Positions 53,901 to 61,562 of a stretch of DNA of 64,000 nt are shown here, one piece after another. The number at the start of each line of letters is the position of its first letter. Position 1 is the stretch's first letter. The stretch is from Chryseobacterium sp. OSA05B (GTDB taxonomy: Bacteria > Bacteroidota > Bacteroidia > Flavobacteriales > Weeksellaceae): positions 620,001 through 684,000 of the forward strand of contig NZ_JAHXYH010000002.1 in assembly GCF_019970065.1 (NCBI RefSeq). Direction: 5' to 3'. The translations under genes and the position numbers were made by a program. The notes below the pieces were generated by a model. The model worked only from the letters and a program-made list of their open reading frames with translations, was not told the origin of the DNA and ran no database searches.

Positions 53901-53972
53901 CTTGTCCAACGCTTGTTGTGAGAAAGATATTGAAAATTGAAGCAATGTTAATGATATGTATATTTTTCTCAT
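50907..53972 (-). CDS. Rhs N-terminal half (shell-forming protein)
   Basis: 1021 residues. Signal peptide to about 18 (SFSQQ). Begins YAFEKYGNVPINLHTGTLDLKIPIYSVPTNGGKSIDVFVSYDSSG and GIGWSLLAGGRITRTLNRFPDEY, the TcdB/SpvB-like start of Rhs shells, then a long beta-strand body with NVFAYDNLGGVNKRPFLKTITEPTSSKVYSFEYYN, and ends in RLKEIRENNQTGKLLKEFKYNYKN, a YD-type strand. In Bacteroidetes such halves are separate genes that probably assemble with the next protein into one toxin-enclosing shell. One base from the T9SS gene, eight from the toxin half. Confidence 0.88.
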   Translation of the reverse strand: MRKIYISLTLLQFSISFSQQALDKVQIKSPQSYAFEKYGNVPINLHTGTLDLKIPIYSVPTNGGKSIDVFVSYDSSGFLPHKKADYAGIGWSLLAGGRITRTLNRFPDEYQGNPTSLNTSPFDTGADLHGFLTGVRLNPYSNTQVYNLDSGAGGLNGLDWRLGASQNGYEGEPDVFNFNALGLSGKFIVGNDGNVLVESNDPNIKVDLTGFVSYGGKEFCKPPNQTITITDGQGNKYYFGGDFSKYEISYSLPHPGMDKENWYVGFPYISSFSLSKVELVNGQTITFGYVQDTLVSDFCSLTTDDSNVLANSKVLNFEGYFQDGARSLEWKNCPGGIAGCGSNNGSTESYTESFALTKRSLLESIKYGSQQIKINYKDIGYPIEHYDGDANTLNFNEYVVDNIQLFDNNRLIKNNVFAYDNLGGVNKRPFLKTITEPTSSKVYSFEYYNTANLPKYVTKGLDHWGYWNGNDNNMNLSPFDTYNATTGDYTLNNTYRDTNIQKYNVALLSKITYPTKGYSVFEYEPNYYGKRIERNSASAFLPTLTNNTGVNGGARIHRQYDYSENGGIVNNKEYRYTTTLNGNASSGILTNWPRYIYYMEFTSPTYIEKLYIRSSSNVQQNSLDSYNVGYQRVFEVNAGKGYTEYNFTNYEDYPDILNPDAGNLKKYNTINQVSPENLYKNFRNLYGIDRSILRGQLKTETIYPEGSPNPLRKTEYAYNDNIDYNPNNTKDNNNYVTFNHLSGVWVQGYKKYMNSSAIKKKVVTDFLNNVQVKITTDYFYDSIKHLNRTKENSTTSDNTEISQNYSYAQDVNNSLMGSRNMTGIPVITEMKENNKIIGKTETIYPASIPTPQAGNLMLPLSQKTFDLQTFNNIATEVTYDKYDSKGNLQQYTTKDGISTTIIWGYNQTQPIAKIVGAKLSDIQQSMIDSIVTASDTDAQAAPNNDETSFLSVLNSFKTHSALSTYQISIYTYDPLIGVRSITSPSGIREVYIYDTANRLKEIRENNQTGKLLKEFKYNYKN

Positions 53973-53973
53973 G

Positions 53974-55515
53974 CTATTTCTTTATTAATTTGGCATTCGC
54001 CGTTTTATTAGTATCCGTTTTTATGGTCACCAGATAAGCTCCCTGAATCAAATTCTGAGTATTGATCTTGGTTACTTTATTCTTAGTTTTCAAACTTTGA
54101 AGCTGTCTTCCACCTATATCATACAGTATAATATCTGCTTCTTTAAAATCATACCCTATTTCCACATACGCATAATCTGATACTGGGTTCGGATAGATCT
54201 TGATGTCCTGCTTTTCGATCAATTGGTCAAGTTGCTTATCACCCAGTTTTACAATCTTCCAATTTTCTTTTCCGAGTTCTTCAGCACTGGTGCCCGCAAG
54301 AATGATTGAACCGTCTCTATTCAGCTTTATATCAGATAATCTTTCTTCTCTTTTTCTCGATTCGCCTTTTACATGCTTTCTCCATTGTTCGTTGCCATTA
54401 CCATCTAAATAAAGTATCCAGAAACTTTCGTCATCTGTTTCAATTCTTCCTTCTGCCTGCGTGTAGCCACCTAAAAGTAACCCTTTTGAAGCTTTATCAT
54501 CTGCTGAATGAATGACACTCATACCCATCAGGATATCTCTGTTTTTAAAGTTGTAGGATTTCTGACAGATTTCTTCTCCTCTTTCGTTTAAAGAGATCAA
54601 CCACAGGTCAGTTCCTTCTTCAATCCCCACAGTTTTATTACCTGATCTTTCTGAACGACTTTCACCACCGACGATATAGCCAGAAGAAGTTAAAGCTAGT
54701 GTTCTCAAATGATCATCTTGTTTACCTCCAAAGTTCTTTTCCCATTCTACTTTTCCGTCTTTTGAAAGTTTGATAATATAGTAATCTCCTTCACCATAAT
54801 TTTCCGTTTTCTTTGAACCGCCCAAGTTGCTTCTGGAATAGATTCCCAACAAAGCACCTCCATCTTTAGTTGGAATCATTTTCTCGACTTCATCAAGACC
54901 CTTTCCTCCTAAAATCGATTGAGACAAATCTTTTCCATTTTTATCGAGTTTTATAATCAAGACATCTTTTGAACCGTAGCCTTTAGGAGAGTTTTGAACA
55001 TTTCCTGCTACAAAGAATCCAAGATCTGTAGTTTGAATTACTGATCTTGCTTCTTCATCAGATGCTGATCCTAATGTTTTCTGCCAAAGTTCATCTCCGA
55101 ATTCATTTAACCTGATCAACCAAATGTCTGATCCACCTTTGGAGTCTTCCTTTTTATCAAGACCTTTCCCTGAATACGAAGTTCCAGCCATAAGAAAGCC
55201 CCCTTCCTGAGTAGCAACAGAAGCTGATAAGTAATCATGATTCTGCCCTGAGAAATATTTTTCCCAAACCTGTTCACCCTGCTGATTAAGTTTAATTAAA
55301 TGAAAATCGTAGCCATTGTTTTGTTTATTGCCTTCTGTTTGAGGTTTATTGCTCTGAATTGAGCTTCCCGTGATCAAATACTGTTGATCCATTGTTGTGG
55401 TAACCTGGCTTAAAAAATCCTGAGTACTGGATTGAATATCTTTTTGCCAAACTACCTCCTGAGCATTGCTCAAGATTGTGCATGTAGCAAATGCACTCAT
55501 GTAGAGTTTTCTCAT
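53974..55515 (-). CDS. T9SS-secreted beta-propeller protein, first gene of the Rhs operon
   Basis: 513 residues. Signal peptide to about 18 (ILSNAQ). Five to six propeller-type repeats with the pattern DGGFLMAGTSYSG...DIWLIRLNEFGDELWQKTLGS (residues about 50-410), then a T9SS type A domain (DIKIYPNPVSDYAYVEIGYDFKEADIILYDIGG). It should be exported to the surface and could act as anchor or guide for the Rhs proteins encoded with it in one operon (gaps of one, eight and minus nineteen bases). A -7 box, TAAATTTG on the minus strand, is at 55539-55546. Confidence 0.9.
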   Translation of the reverse strand: MRKLYMSAFATCTILSNAQEVVWQKDIQSSTQDFLSQVTTTMDQQYLITGSSIQSNKPQTEGNKQNNGYDFHLIKLNQQGEQVWEKYFSGQNHDYLSASVATQEGGFLMAGTSYSGKGLDKKEDSKGGSDIWLIRLNEFGDELWQKTLGSASDEEARSVIQTTDLGFFVAGNVQNSPKGYGSKDVLIIKLDKNGKDLSQSILGGKGLDEVEKMIPTKDGGALLGIYSRSNLGGSKKTENYGEGDYYIIKLSKDGKVEWEKNFGGKQDDHLRTLALTSSGYIVGGESRSERSGNKTVGIEEGTDLWLISLNERGEEICQKSYNFKNRDILMGMSVIHSADDKASKGLLLGGYTQAEGRIETDDESFWILYLDGNGNEQWRKHVKGESRKREERLSDIKLNRDGSIILAGTSAEELGKENWKIVKLGDKQLDQLIEKQDIKIYPNPVSDYAYVEIGYDFKEADIILYDIGGRQLQSLKTKNKVTKINTQNLIQGAYLVTIKTDTNKTANAKLIKK

Positions 55516-55538
55516 TTGTATTTGTTTTTAAAATTTCA

Positions 55539-55546
55539 CAAATTTA
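55539..55546 (-). promoter_or_regulatory. -7 promoter box of the T9SS/Rhs operon
   Basis: Minus strand TAAATTTG, 23 bases before the start at 55515. Confidence 0.65.
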
Positions 55547-55696
55547 ATATTTTTTAATAGCTATTAAGATCCCATTAATGAGATTTAATATGAGCTTTAT
55601 CACTGTTTGGTGTATTTAGAGATGTGCTAAATTCTTATAGTACAAAGGTATTTTGGCAAAGCGACAAAACCTGTCGTGTTATAAAAAGGTTTTGAG

Positions 55697-55903
55697 CTAT
55701 TTAGCATTTTTCGTTGTTAAAATACTTTTCAGTCTATCCGTAATAAGTTTTAAAGCAGACAGAAGGTAATAAGTACAACCAACATAAAGAATAGCAAGTG
55801 ATAATAAAGTTGAATAAATCTCTATGTTATCCCAAATGTTGTACTCTTTGTATGGAAGCGTAAAGCATCTGAAACCCGTAGAAGTTAGAAATTGGATTAT
55901 CAT
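55697..55903 (-). CDS. Small membrane protein of the island
   Basis: 68 residues with one clear hydrophobic segment (TLLSLAILYVGCTYYLLSALKLI) near 31-52. Its start overlaps the stop of the decayed gene upstream in an ATGA overlap, which supports real coding. Function unknown. Confidence 0.5.
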   Translation of the reverse strand: MIIQFLTSTGFRCFTLPYKEYNIWDNIEIYSTLLSLAILYVGCTYYLLSALKLITDRLKSILTTKNAK

Positions 55904-56220
55904 TTTGCGTTATTAAAAGGATTTTTCCCTTCTCTCATGAAGACAGTACCCATTTTTTGATATTGGATTGGCTCTTGTTTTACGCATACCGTATAAATCC
56001 CACTTCCAAAACCGTTTTGCGCTCGAATAATAATCACTTCCTTTTCAGTCACCCCATTGTCAATTGCTACAAACTTTTTCAGACGGTTGTTTTTGATAGG
56101 TTCTTTAAAGTCTTTCGGTAGGTCGCATTCTTTTGCTGTTTGTGATTCTTTTGGTTTTTATTCCTGTGCGAAATAAAACATTGGTAATGCCAACATTAAA
56201 GTGAAAATTAATTTTTTCAT
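55900..56220 (-). pseudogene. Small secreted protein gene with in-frame TAA after the signal peptide
   Basis: From ATG 56220 the frame gives a signal peptide (MKKLIFTLMLALPMFYFAQE), then TAA at 56158-56160, then continues in frame with KPKESQTAKECDLPKDFKEP and on through EVIIIRAQNGFGSGIYTVC and MGTVFMREGKNPFNNAK to TGA 55900. All other codons read as a normal protein of 106 residues. The product is not recognised. Confidence 0.7.
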
Positions 56221-56224
56221 GTAT

Positions 56225-56756
56225 TTAAAATTTTAAGATTATTCCAATTCGATTTTCATCATATATTTTAAGAATGCTTGCTCGTTCGGATATGTGAACG
56301 AAACAAGGCTTTTGAGAATTGTATTGAGAAAAATTCCCACTGCCAACTTTGACAACAGTGTTTAGGATTCCGTCACCCTGCTTTTGAGATTTTACAATAA
56401 CGTAAGTTCCCGAATATGCGGAGTAGGGATAAATTGTAATTTCAAATCTGTCTTTGTAAACCTCTGCTGTTGCAATTTGAATCGGTTTAAAAGTTATTTC
56501 ATTGGTAAATTTGATTTTACTGTAATTGAAGACAAGTTTTTGTGTCAATGGATTTCCCCCTTTGATTTCTGACTTGTTCGTTAAGATTTCGGGTTTCTTC
56601 TTCGGCTCTAATTTCCTTTTTGCTCATGAAGTAACCAATCGCTAAAAATGAGATTATGCCAACGATTCCCCAATTAATTTCGAGTCCGCTCCTTCCATTG
56701 TTTGAACACGATATTGCTATGAACATCAAAGAAGATAAAATTGATAAATTCTTCAT
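56225..56756 (-). pseudogene. Lipoprotein gene with frameshift at a G run
   Basis: From ATG 56756 a lipoprotein signal (AISC-SNN) and a membrane helix (WGIVGIISFLAIGYFM) read to LNEQVRNQ, where the frame turns to RGKSIDTKTC and stops at 56517. At the C5 run 56556-56560 (G5 on the coding strand) another frame opens with GGNPLTQKLVFNYSKIKF and continues to 56225 (FEITIYPYSAYSGTYVIV, KPCFVHISERASI). The two parts read as one gene of about 176 residues, broken by a one-base indel or sequencing error. Confidence 0.65.
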
Positions 56757-56984
56757 ATCAATAATTTTGTCCTCGTAATCGTTCGATTGTTCCTGAAAAA
56801 ATGGAACTACTGATATTGCTGTACTTTTGGTAGGCTTCAAATAAAATATTGTAATCCTCCAATCTTCTATCTTGGATCGCACCGAGTAATTATGAGTTCT
56901 AACGGGTATTATTTCAGAAACTAATTACAAAAATAATCTTTGGACCTTGCTTACATGCAGGGTACTTTATAACATTTTATAATT

Positions 56985-57572
56985 ATGAAAGCAAGATATA
57001 TAAAAGTTTCCACAGGAGCGCTGAACACGGCAAGACAGGAAGAGATACAAGCGCAAGGCGAAAGAGTATTTACTGATATTGTTAGCGGTTCCACGCCCTT
57101 CAAGGATAGAGAACAAGGAAAAGAACTTATAAAGGCTATTGAAGGGGGCGAAATTAATTACGTCTCGGTAAGTTCTATTGACAGGCTAGGGCGTAATCTG
57201 TACGATATATTAACAACTCTGGAATTTTTCAAAGAAAAGGGCGTTATCCTTAAAGTTGATAATCTTGGAATAGAAAGTCTAATCAAAGGAAAGGAGAATC
57301 AGGCGTTTAAACTTATAATTTCAGTTATGGATAACATAGCTGAAATGGAACGTGATGCCATTTTAGAACGACAGCGTGAGGGCATTGCACTTGCAAAGGC
57401 TAGTGGAACTTACAAAGGGCGTGAGAAAGGCTCTACGGAAGGCATAGATGATTTTCTTTTTAAGTATAAAGAGATGATTAAGAACCTGAAAAAAGGAAAT
57501 TCAATCCGAGATACGGCAAAAATATGCTCGGTCAGCATTGGAACTGTTCAGAAAGTCAAAAATAATACATGA
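56985..57572 (+). CDS. Serine recombinase (resolvase/invertase family)
   Basis: 195 residues. Catalytic domain with YIKVSTGALNTARQEE (Ser near residue 9), the characteristic SSIDRLGRN motif (Arg residues near 69-72) and the long helix MDNIAEMERDAILERQREGIALAKASGTYKGREKG; then a Hin-type helix-turn-helix (KKGNSIRDTAKICSVSIGTVQKVKNN). Complete and in frame. It lies at the right end of the island close to the attR repeat, so it is the obvious candidate for the enzyme that inserted the element. Confidence 0.93.
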   Translation: MKARYIKVSTGALNTARQEEIQAQGERVFTDIVSGSTPFKDREQGKELIKAIEGGEINYVSVSSIDRLGRNLYDILTTLEFFKEKGVILKVDNLGIESLIKGKENQAFKLIISVMDNIAEMERDAILERQREGIALAKASGTYKGREKGSTEGIDDFLFKYKEMIKNLKKGNSIRDTAKICSVSIGTVQKVKNNT

Positions 57573-57934
57573 TGTAACGAGGGTAGATCACTCCAAGAAA
57601 ATAAAACTATCACTATCTACAAATCAGAAAGCAGGTAAAAAGATATGTTTTTACTATGTGGGTGCTGGTAGTTGCTTTTATTATTCTATATAGTTAATAT
57701 GGTCCTCTATTTAGCTATCTGTTGATCTTTCAAAATAATAACATTTCGCATTTTTTAAGGTTTTGAACAACCACAAAAAGAGTATCGTTTTTGTCTTTCG
57801 GGCATGGTATTTGTATCCCTGCAACAGGGATCATTGAAAGGGGTTTGAAATTTGAATGTCGGAAATATGTTGGAAAGTTTCCATGAATTAAAATCGCAAT
57901 GCACTATTAATAGGTGTATTACGATTTTAAATGA
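57573..57934. other. Non-coding right end of the island
   Basis: About 360 bases after the recombinase without a gene. Two hairpins: ATCCCTG / CAGGGAT at 57815-57831 with a CAA loop, and an imperfect palindrome at 57891-57928 (AAATCG ... CGATTT around CTATTAATAG). These may be recombinase binding or transcription-insulating sites. Confidence 0.5.
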
Positions 57935-57947
57935 CGGCATCGAAGAT
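57935..57947 (+). repeat. Right attachment site (attR) repeat
   Basis: CGGCATCGAAGAT, an exact copy of 44592-44604. It is directly followed by GCCGCCGTTTTT, the second half of the split terminator. Confidence 0.8.
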
Positions 57948-57959
57948 GCCGCCGTTTTT
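57945..57959. terminator. Right half of the split terminator
   Basis: GATGCCGCCGTTTTT, complementary to AAAACGGCGGCATC at 44585-44598. With the present attR copy in front (GACGGCATC GAA GATGCCGCC) the half still forms an 8-9-bp hairpin, so tpiA may keep a weaker terminator. Confidence 0.7.
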
Positions 57960-58005
57960 GACTCTATATGTTTTGAATTCAATAGGGATAGGCTTTAGCC
58001 GAAAC

Positions 58006-58767
58006 CTATGAATTGAATCCCTCAATAATTTTAGAAAAATCCTCCAGTTTCAAGGCTGCACCTCCGATCAGTCCACCATCGATGTCAGGCTGAGAGAAAA
58101 TCTCTTTTGCATTATCCGGCTTCACAGAACCTCCGTAAAGGATAGAAACTTCATTAGCTACTTCTTGTCCGTATTTGGCAGCGATAATGCTTCTGATATG
58201 TGCATGGATTTCCTGAGCCTGCTCCGGAGAAGCTGTTTCCCCTGTTCCGATAGCCCAAACCGGCTCATATGCAATCACTACTTTTTTGATTTCCTCAGCA
58301 GAAAGGGTGAAAAGAGCAACTTCAGTCTGGTTTTTTACCACTTCGAAATGTTGTCCTGCCTTTCTTTGTTCAAGCGTTTCACCGTTACAGTATACAGGGA
58401 TCAGACCTTTGTCAAGCGCTAATTTGATCTTTTTGTTGCAGTGAGAATCCGTTTCACCGTGGTATTGTCTTCTTTCAGAGTGCCCGATCAGTGAACCTGT
58501 AGCATCAATAGATTCCAGCATATCTGCAGAAAGTTCACCGGTATAAGCACCGCTCTCATGCTCGCTCATATCCTGAGAAAATACACCGATCTCATCATTT
58601 TCGAAGATATCTTTAGCCATCATTAAATATAAAGAAGGTGGCGCAATCCATACTTCGCAGTTGGTGGTGTTATTGTTTTTATAGCTCAGTAATTGAATCA
58701 TCAACTGTTGTGCGTCAATGACATTTTTATTCATTTTCCAGTTTCCTGCAACTATTTTTCTTCTCAT
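58006..58767 (-). CDS. tpiA: Triosephosphate isomerase
   Basis: 253 residues, glycolysis and gluconeogenesis: interconverts dihydroxyacetone phosphate and glyceraldehyde-3-phosphate. Motifs: AGNWKMN with the catalytic Lys, IGHSERR (His), VVIAYEPVWAIGTG (catalytic Glu and the mobile loop) and LYGGSVKPDN. Single gene, convergent with the esterase gene before island insertion. Confidence 0.97.
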   Translation of the reverse strand: MRRKIVAGNWKMNKNVIDAQQLMIQLLSYKNNNTTNCEVWIAPPSLYLMMAKDIFENDEIGVFSQDMSEHESGAYTGELSADMLESIDATGSLIGHSERRQYHGETDSHCNKKIKLALDKGLIPVYCNGETLEQRKAGQHFEVVKNQTEVALFTLSAEEIKKVVIAYEPVWAIGTGETASPEQAQEIHAHIRSIIAAKYGQEVANEVSILYGGSVKPDNAKEIFSQPDIDGGLIGGAALKLEDFSKIIEGFNS

Positions 58768-58913
58768 AGCCTTATATAATTAGGTAAATTATTGTTTGTT
58801 ATTTTATTTTTTCCAGATTTTTTTTGAATTGCTAAATACGGATTTACAAAACAGAAATTTCATTTTCAGTCATTTCAAATCTGCAAAATCCGCAAAATCT
58901 GCGTGGTATTTAA

Positions 58914-61040
58914 TTATTTATCAATTCCTTCCAGTTTAAACATAAAAGCATACACCAGAGAGATATCCTTCAGATAGTCAAATCTTCCGGAAGCACCACC
59001 GTGACCATAATCCATGTCAGTTTTTAATAGCAATACGTTTTTATCAGTTTTCATATCCCTAAGCTTGGATACCCATTTTGCAGGCTCAAAATACTGAACC
59101 TGGGAATCGTGAAGCCCTGTAGTTACTAAGATGTTAGGATATTTTTTCTTTTCGATATTTTCGTAAGGAGAATAAGATTTCATGTAGAAATAAGCTTCCT
59201 TATTGTTCGGATTTCCCCATTCGTCATATTCATTGGTCGTTAATGGAATACTTTCATCAAGCATGGTATTCACCACGTCCACGAAAGGGACCTGTGATAT
59301 AACACCATTCCATAAATTTGGGCTCATATTCGCTACAGCGCCCATCAACAGACCTCCTGCGCTTCCACCCTGAGCATAAAGATGTTTTGGTGAAGTATAT
59401 TTTTCTTTAACAAGATATTCTCCTGCATCAATGAAATCCGTGAAGGTATTCTTCTTCTTCATCATTTTTCCGTCTTCATACCATTGTCTTCCCATTTCCT
59501 GTCCACCACGGATGTGAGCGATGGCAAAGGCAAAACCTCTGTTCAGAAGACTCAGTCTTGTACTGCTGAAAGATGCATCCATAGAATTTCCGTAAGATCC
59601 ATATGCATAAAGAAGCAGCGGACTGTTTCCATCCTTCCTGAATCCTTTTTTATAAACAATGGAGATTGGGATTTTTGTTCCGTCTTTTGCTGTTGCAAAA
59701 AGTCTTTCAGTGATATATTCATCTTTAGCATAACCACCAAGCACTTCCTGTTGTTTCAGCAATATTCTTTTCCCGGTCTTTAAATCCTGCTCAAATTGAG
59801 AAACAGGCGTAATCATAGAGGTATATCCAAAACGGAAATTGTCTGTATTGTATTCCGGATTTTCCAGTGAAGAAATGGTGTAAGCAGGTTCATCAAAGGT
59901 CAGCGCCTCTTTCTTACCTGTTTTTCTGTCATAAATAACCAATTGGGTAAGTCCGTTCTGTCTTTCACTGAAAACCAGATAATTTTTAAAGGCACTTACA
60001 GCCTGCATCAAGACATCACTTCTGTGCGGAATGAAATCTTTCCAGTTCTCTACACCAGTCTTATCCAGAGGAGTTTCCGCTATTTTAAAGTTAAGCGCAT
60101 CCTTATTCGTTCTGATCAGGAATTTATCTTCCAAAGGAGTGATCGTATACAAAACATTCTTCATTCTCGGCTGAAAAACTTTGAATGTTCCGTTCGGTTG
60201 ATCGGCATTCAAATATCTTGTTTCCGAAGAAGTGGTAGCACCGGAATAAATCAGTATGAATTTGTGATTTTTAGATTTATATACTGAGATATAATTGGTT
60301 TTATCCTTTTCCTCGTACACCGTCACATCTTTACCAGGATCAGTTCCCAGCGTATGTTTCTTAATTTTTTCTGATAAAAGGGTAACCGGATTGTTTTCCG
60401 TGTAAAAAATCGTTTTATTATCATTCGCCCATTCTGCAGAACCTTCGGTATTTTTTATACCGAGATCAGTTGTTTTTCCGGTTGTAAGATCCTTTAAAAA
60501 TAAAGTATACTGTCTTCTGGAAACATCGTCAACACCATACACCAGTTTGTTGTTGTCCGGACTGATGCTGAAACCGGTAGCACTATAGTAAGGATGTCCT
60601 TCGGCAAGCTTATCTACGTCCAGAAGAATTTCTTCAGGAGCAGTAAGGCTTCCTTTTTTTCTGCAATATTTGAAGTATTGTTTTCCGGCTTCTGTACGGG
60701 TATAATAATAGTATCCGTTTTCAAAAACAGGCACCGATTCATCTTTTTCCTTAATACGGGCCTTCATTTCTTGAAAAAGCTTTTCCCTGAAAGGTTCTGT
60801 ATCCTTCATCATGCCTTCCCAATAAGTGTTTTCGGCCTTCAGATAATCAACGACTTTCGTGGAATCTTTTCCTTTTTTGAAATAATCGATCATCCAGTAA
60901 TACGGATCATTCACCTTATCTCCGTGAATTTCCCGGATGTGTTCCTGCTTTTCAGCAATCGGAGCTTTTAAAGCAGGGAATTTTTGAGATTGTATCGTAG
61001 AAGCACTCATAATTAATATTCCCAGATAAAATTTTTTCAT
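58914..61040 (-). CDS. Oligopeptidase B-like S9 serine peptidase
   Basis: 708 residues. Signal peptide about 1-18 (IQSQ) suggests export. N-terminal seven-bladed propeller (about 70-420: DPYYWM, ISPDNNKLVYGVDDVSRRQYTL) and C-terminal alpha/beta hydrolase with SYGNSMDASFSSTRLSLLNRGFAFAIAHIRGGQEMGRQWYEDGK, catalytic Ser in YAQGGSAGGLLMG, and His in YGHGGASGRFD. Cuts short peptides after basic residues in known members. Twenty-seven bases downstream of a TerB-like gene. Confidence 0.93.
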   Translation of the reverse strand: MKKFYLGILIMSASTIQSQKFPALKAPIAEKQEHIREIHGDKVNDPYYWMIDYFKKGKDSTKVVDYLKAENTYWEGMMKDTEPFREKLFQEMKARIKEKDESVPVFENGYYYYTRTEAGKQYFKYCRKKGSLTAPEEILLDVDKLAEGHPYYSATGFSISPDNNKLVYGVDDVSRRQYTLFLKDLTTGKTTDLGIKNTEGSAEWANDNKTIFYTENNPVTLLSEKIKKHTLGTDPGKDVTVYEEKDKTNYISVYKSKNHKFILIYSGATTSSETRYLNADQPNGTFKVFQPRMKNVLYTITPLEDKFLIRTNKDALNFKIAETPLDKTGVENWKDFIPHRSDVLMQAVSAFKNYLVFSERQNGLTQLVIYDRKTGKKEALTFDEPAYTISSLENPEYNTDNFRFGYTSMITPVSQFEQDLKTGKRILLKQQEVLGGYAKDEYITERLFATAKDGTKIPISIVYKKGFRKDGNSPLLLYAYGSYGNSMDASFSSTRLSLLNRGFAFAIAHIRGGQEMGRQWYEDGKMMKKKNTFTDFIDAGEYLVKEKYTSPKHLYAQGGSAGGLLMGAVANMSPNLWNGVISQVPFVDVVNTMLDESIPLTTNEYDEWGNPNNKEAYFYMKSYSPYENIEKKKYPNILVTTGLHDSQVQYFEPAKWVSKLRDMKTDKNVLLLKTDMDYGHGGASGRFDYLKDISLVYAFMFKLEGIDK

Positions 61041-61067
61041 AATATGCTTTGTTTTTTGGTGTCTGGT

Positions 61068-61418
61068 TTAGGCCAAATTCCACAGATTTTTCAAAAGCTT
61101 ATAGAAGGTATGCTCTTCATCAGTGACTTTATTATCAGCTTTGATCAGGGTTTTAGCAAATTTTGCAAATTTTACGCGCTCCTCTTCCGTAGAGTCATCG
61201 AAGAAACATCTCGCGTGAAATTCAAAGTGGTCTTTCCATTCTTCCGGCTGCAAAAGAGCCAGCGTTTCCAGTTCATTGTCAAGATTCATTCTGAACGGAA
61301 ATTCGTCTGCCATATATTGCTGAACCAGCATTCCTTCTTCAGGAGCAAATTCTCCGTCTACAGAAGAAAGGATCATTAAAAGATGATAACCGGCAATAGA
61401 TTTATTTGATTTTTGCAT
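61068..61418 (-). CDS. TerB-like protein
   Basis: 116 residues, all helical. The TerB motif appears as ILSSVDGEFAPEEGMLVQQYM and again as LIKADNKVTDEEHTFYKLLKNL (the second half). The metal-binding-like acidic pattern resembles TerB-family proteins, but no other tellurite genes are near, so resistance is not implied. Forms a unit with the peptidase. Confidence 0.78.
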   Translation of the reverse strand: MQKSNKSIAGYHLLMILSSVDGEFAPEEGMLVQQYMADEFPFRMNLDNELETLALLQPEEWKDHFEFHARCFFDDSTEEERVKFAKFAKTLIKADNKVTDEEHTFYKLLKNLWNLA

Positions 61419-61439
61419 TTGTAAATGTATGTTTAAGTT

Positions 61440-61562
61440 TTAGTGTTTAAATTGAATTGTTGGCAGTTGTTTCGGGTTGCGTAATACGAGTTTCGGGTTT
61501 CGAGATTCAAAATCCACGATTCAGAATTCACCATTGACCACTCACTCATTCACCTTACCGTC
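61440..61562. repeat. Intergenic word-array fragment (TTTCGGG type)
   Basis: GAGTTTCGGGTTTCGAGATTC-type words (about 61475-61510) are related to the words found at 63390-63415 and in the start of folP. Only one arm is clear here. Confidence 0.45.

Larger units (their letters stand above)
44592..57947. mobile_element. Integrated Rhs/T9SS toxin island with serine recombinase
   Basis: About 13.3 kb between two 13-bp direct repeats. Contents left to right: a remnant frame, an HTH protein, a broken polymerase-like gene, a hairpin terminator, a four-gene minus-strand operon of lipoprotein, Rhs halves and T9SS propeller, decayed small genes and a serine recombinase. Deleting it restores a perfect terminator for the two convergent flanking core genes, which is strong evidence for exact insertion. 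The recombinase may catalyse integration; small serine recombinases more often resolve or invert, so this needs testing. Confidence 0.82.

Noticed and set aside
47488..53972. Rhs proteins as type VI effectors
   Set aside because: They carry Sec signal peptides and are encoded with a T9SS protein; no PAAR or VgrG gene is in their operon.
56517..56882. Longer start for the island lipoprotein at 56882
   Set aside because: The ATG at 56756 gives a clean lipoprotein signal; upstream codons do not.
61068..61418. Tellurite resistance
   Set aside because: TerB-like fold only; no other ter genes nearby.
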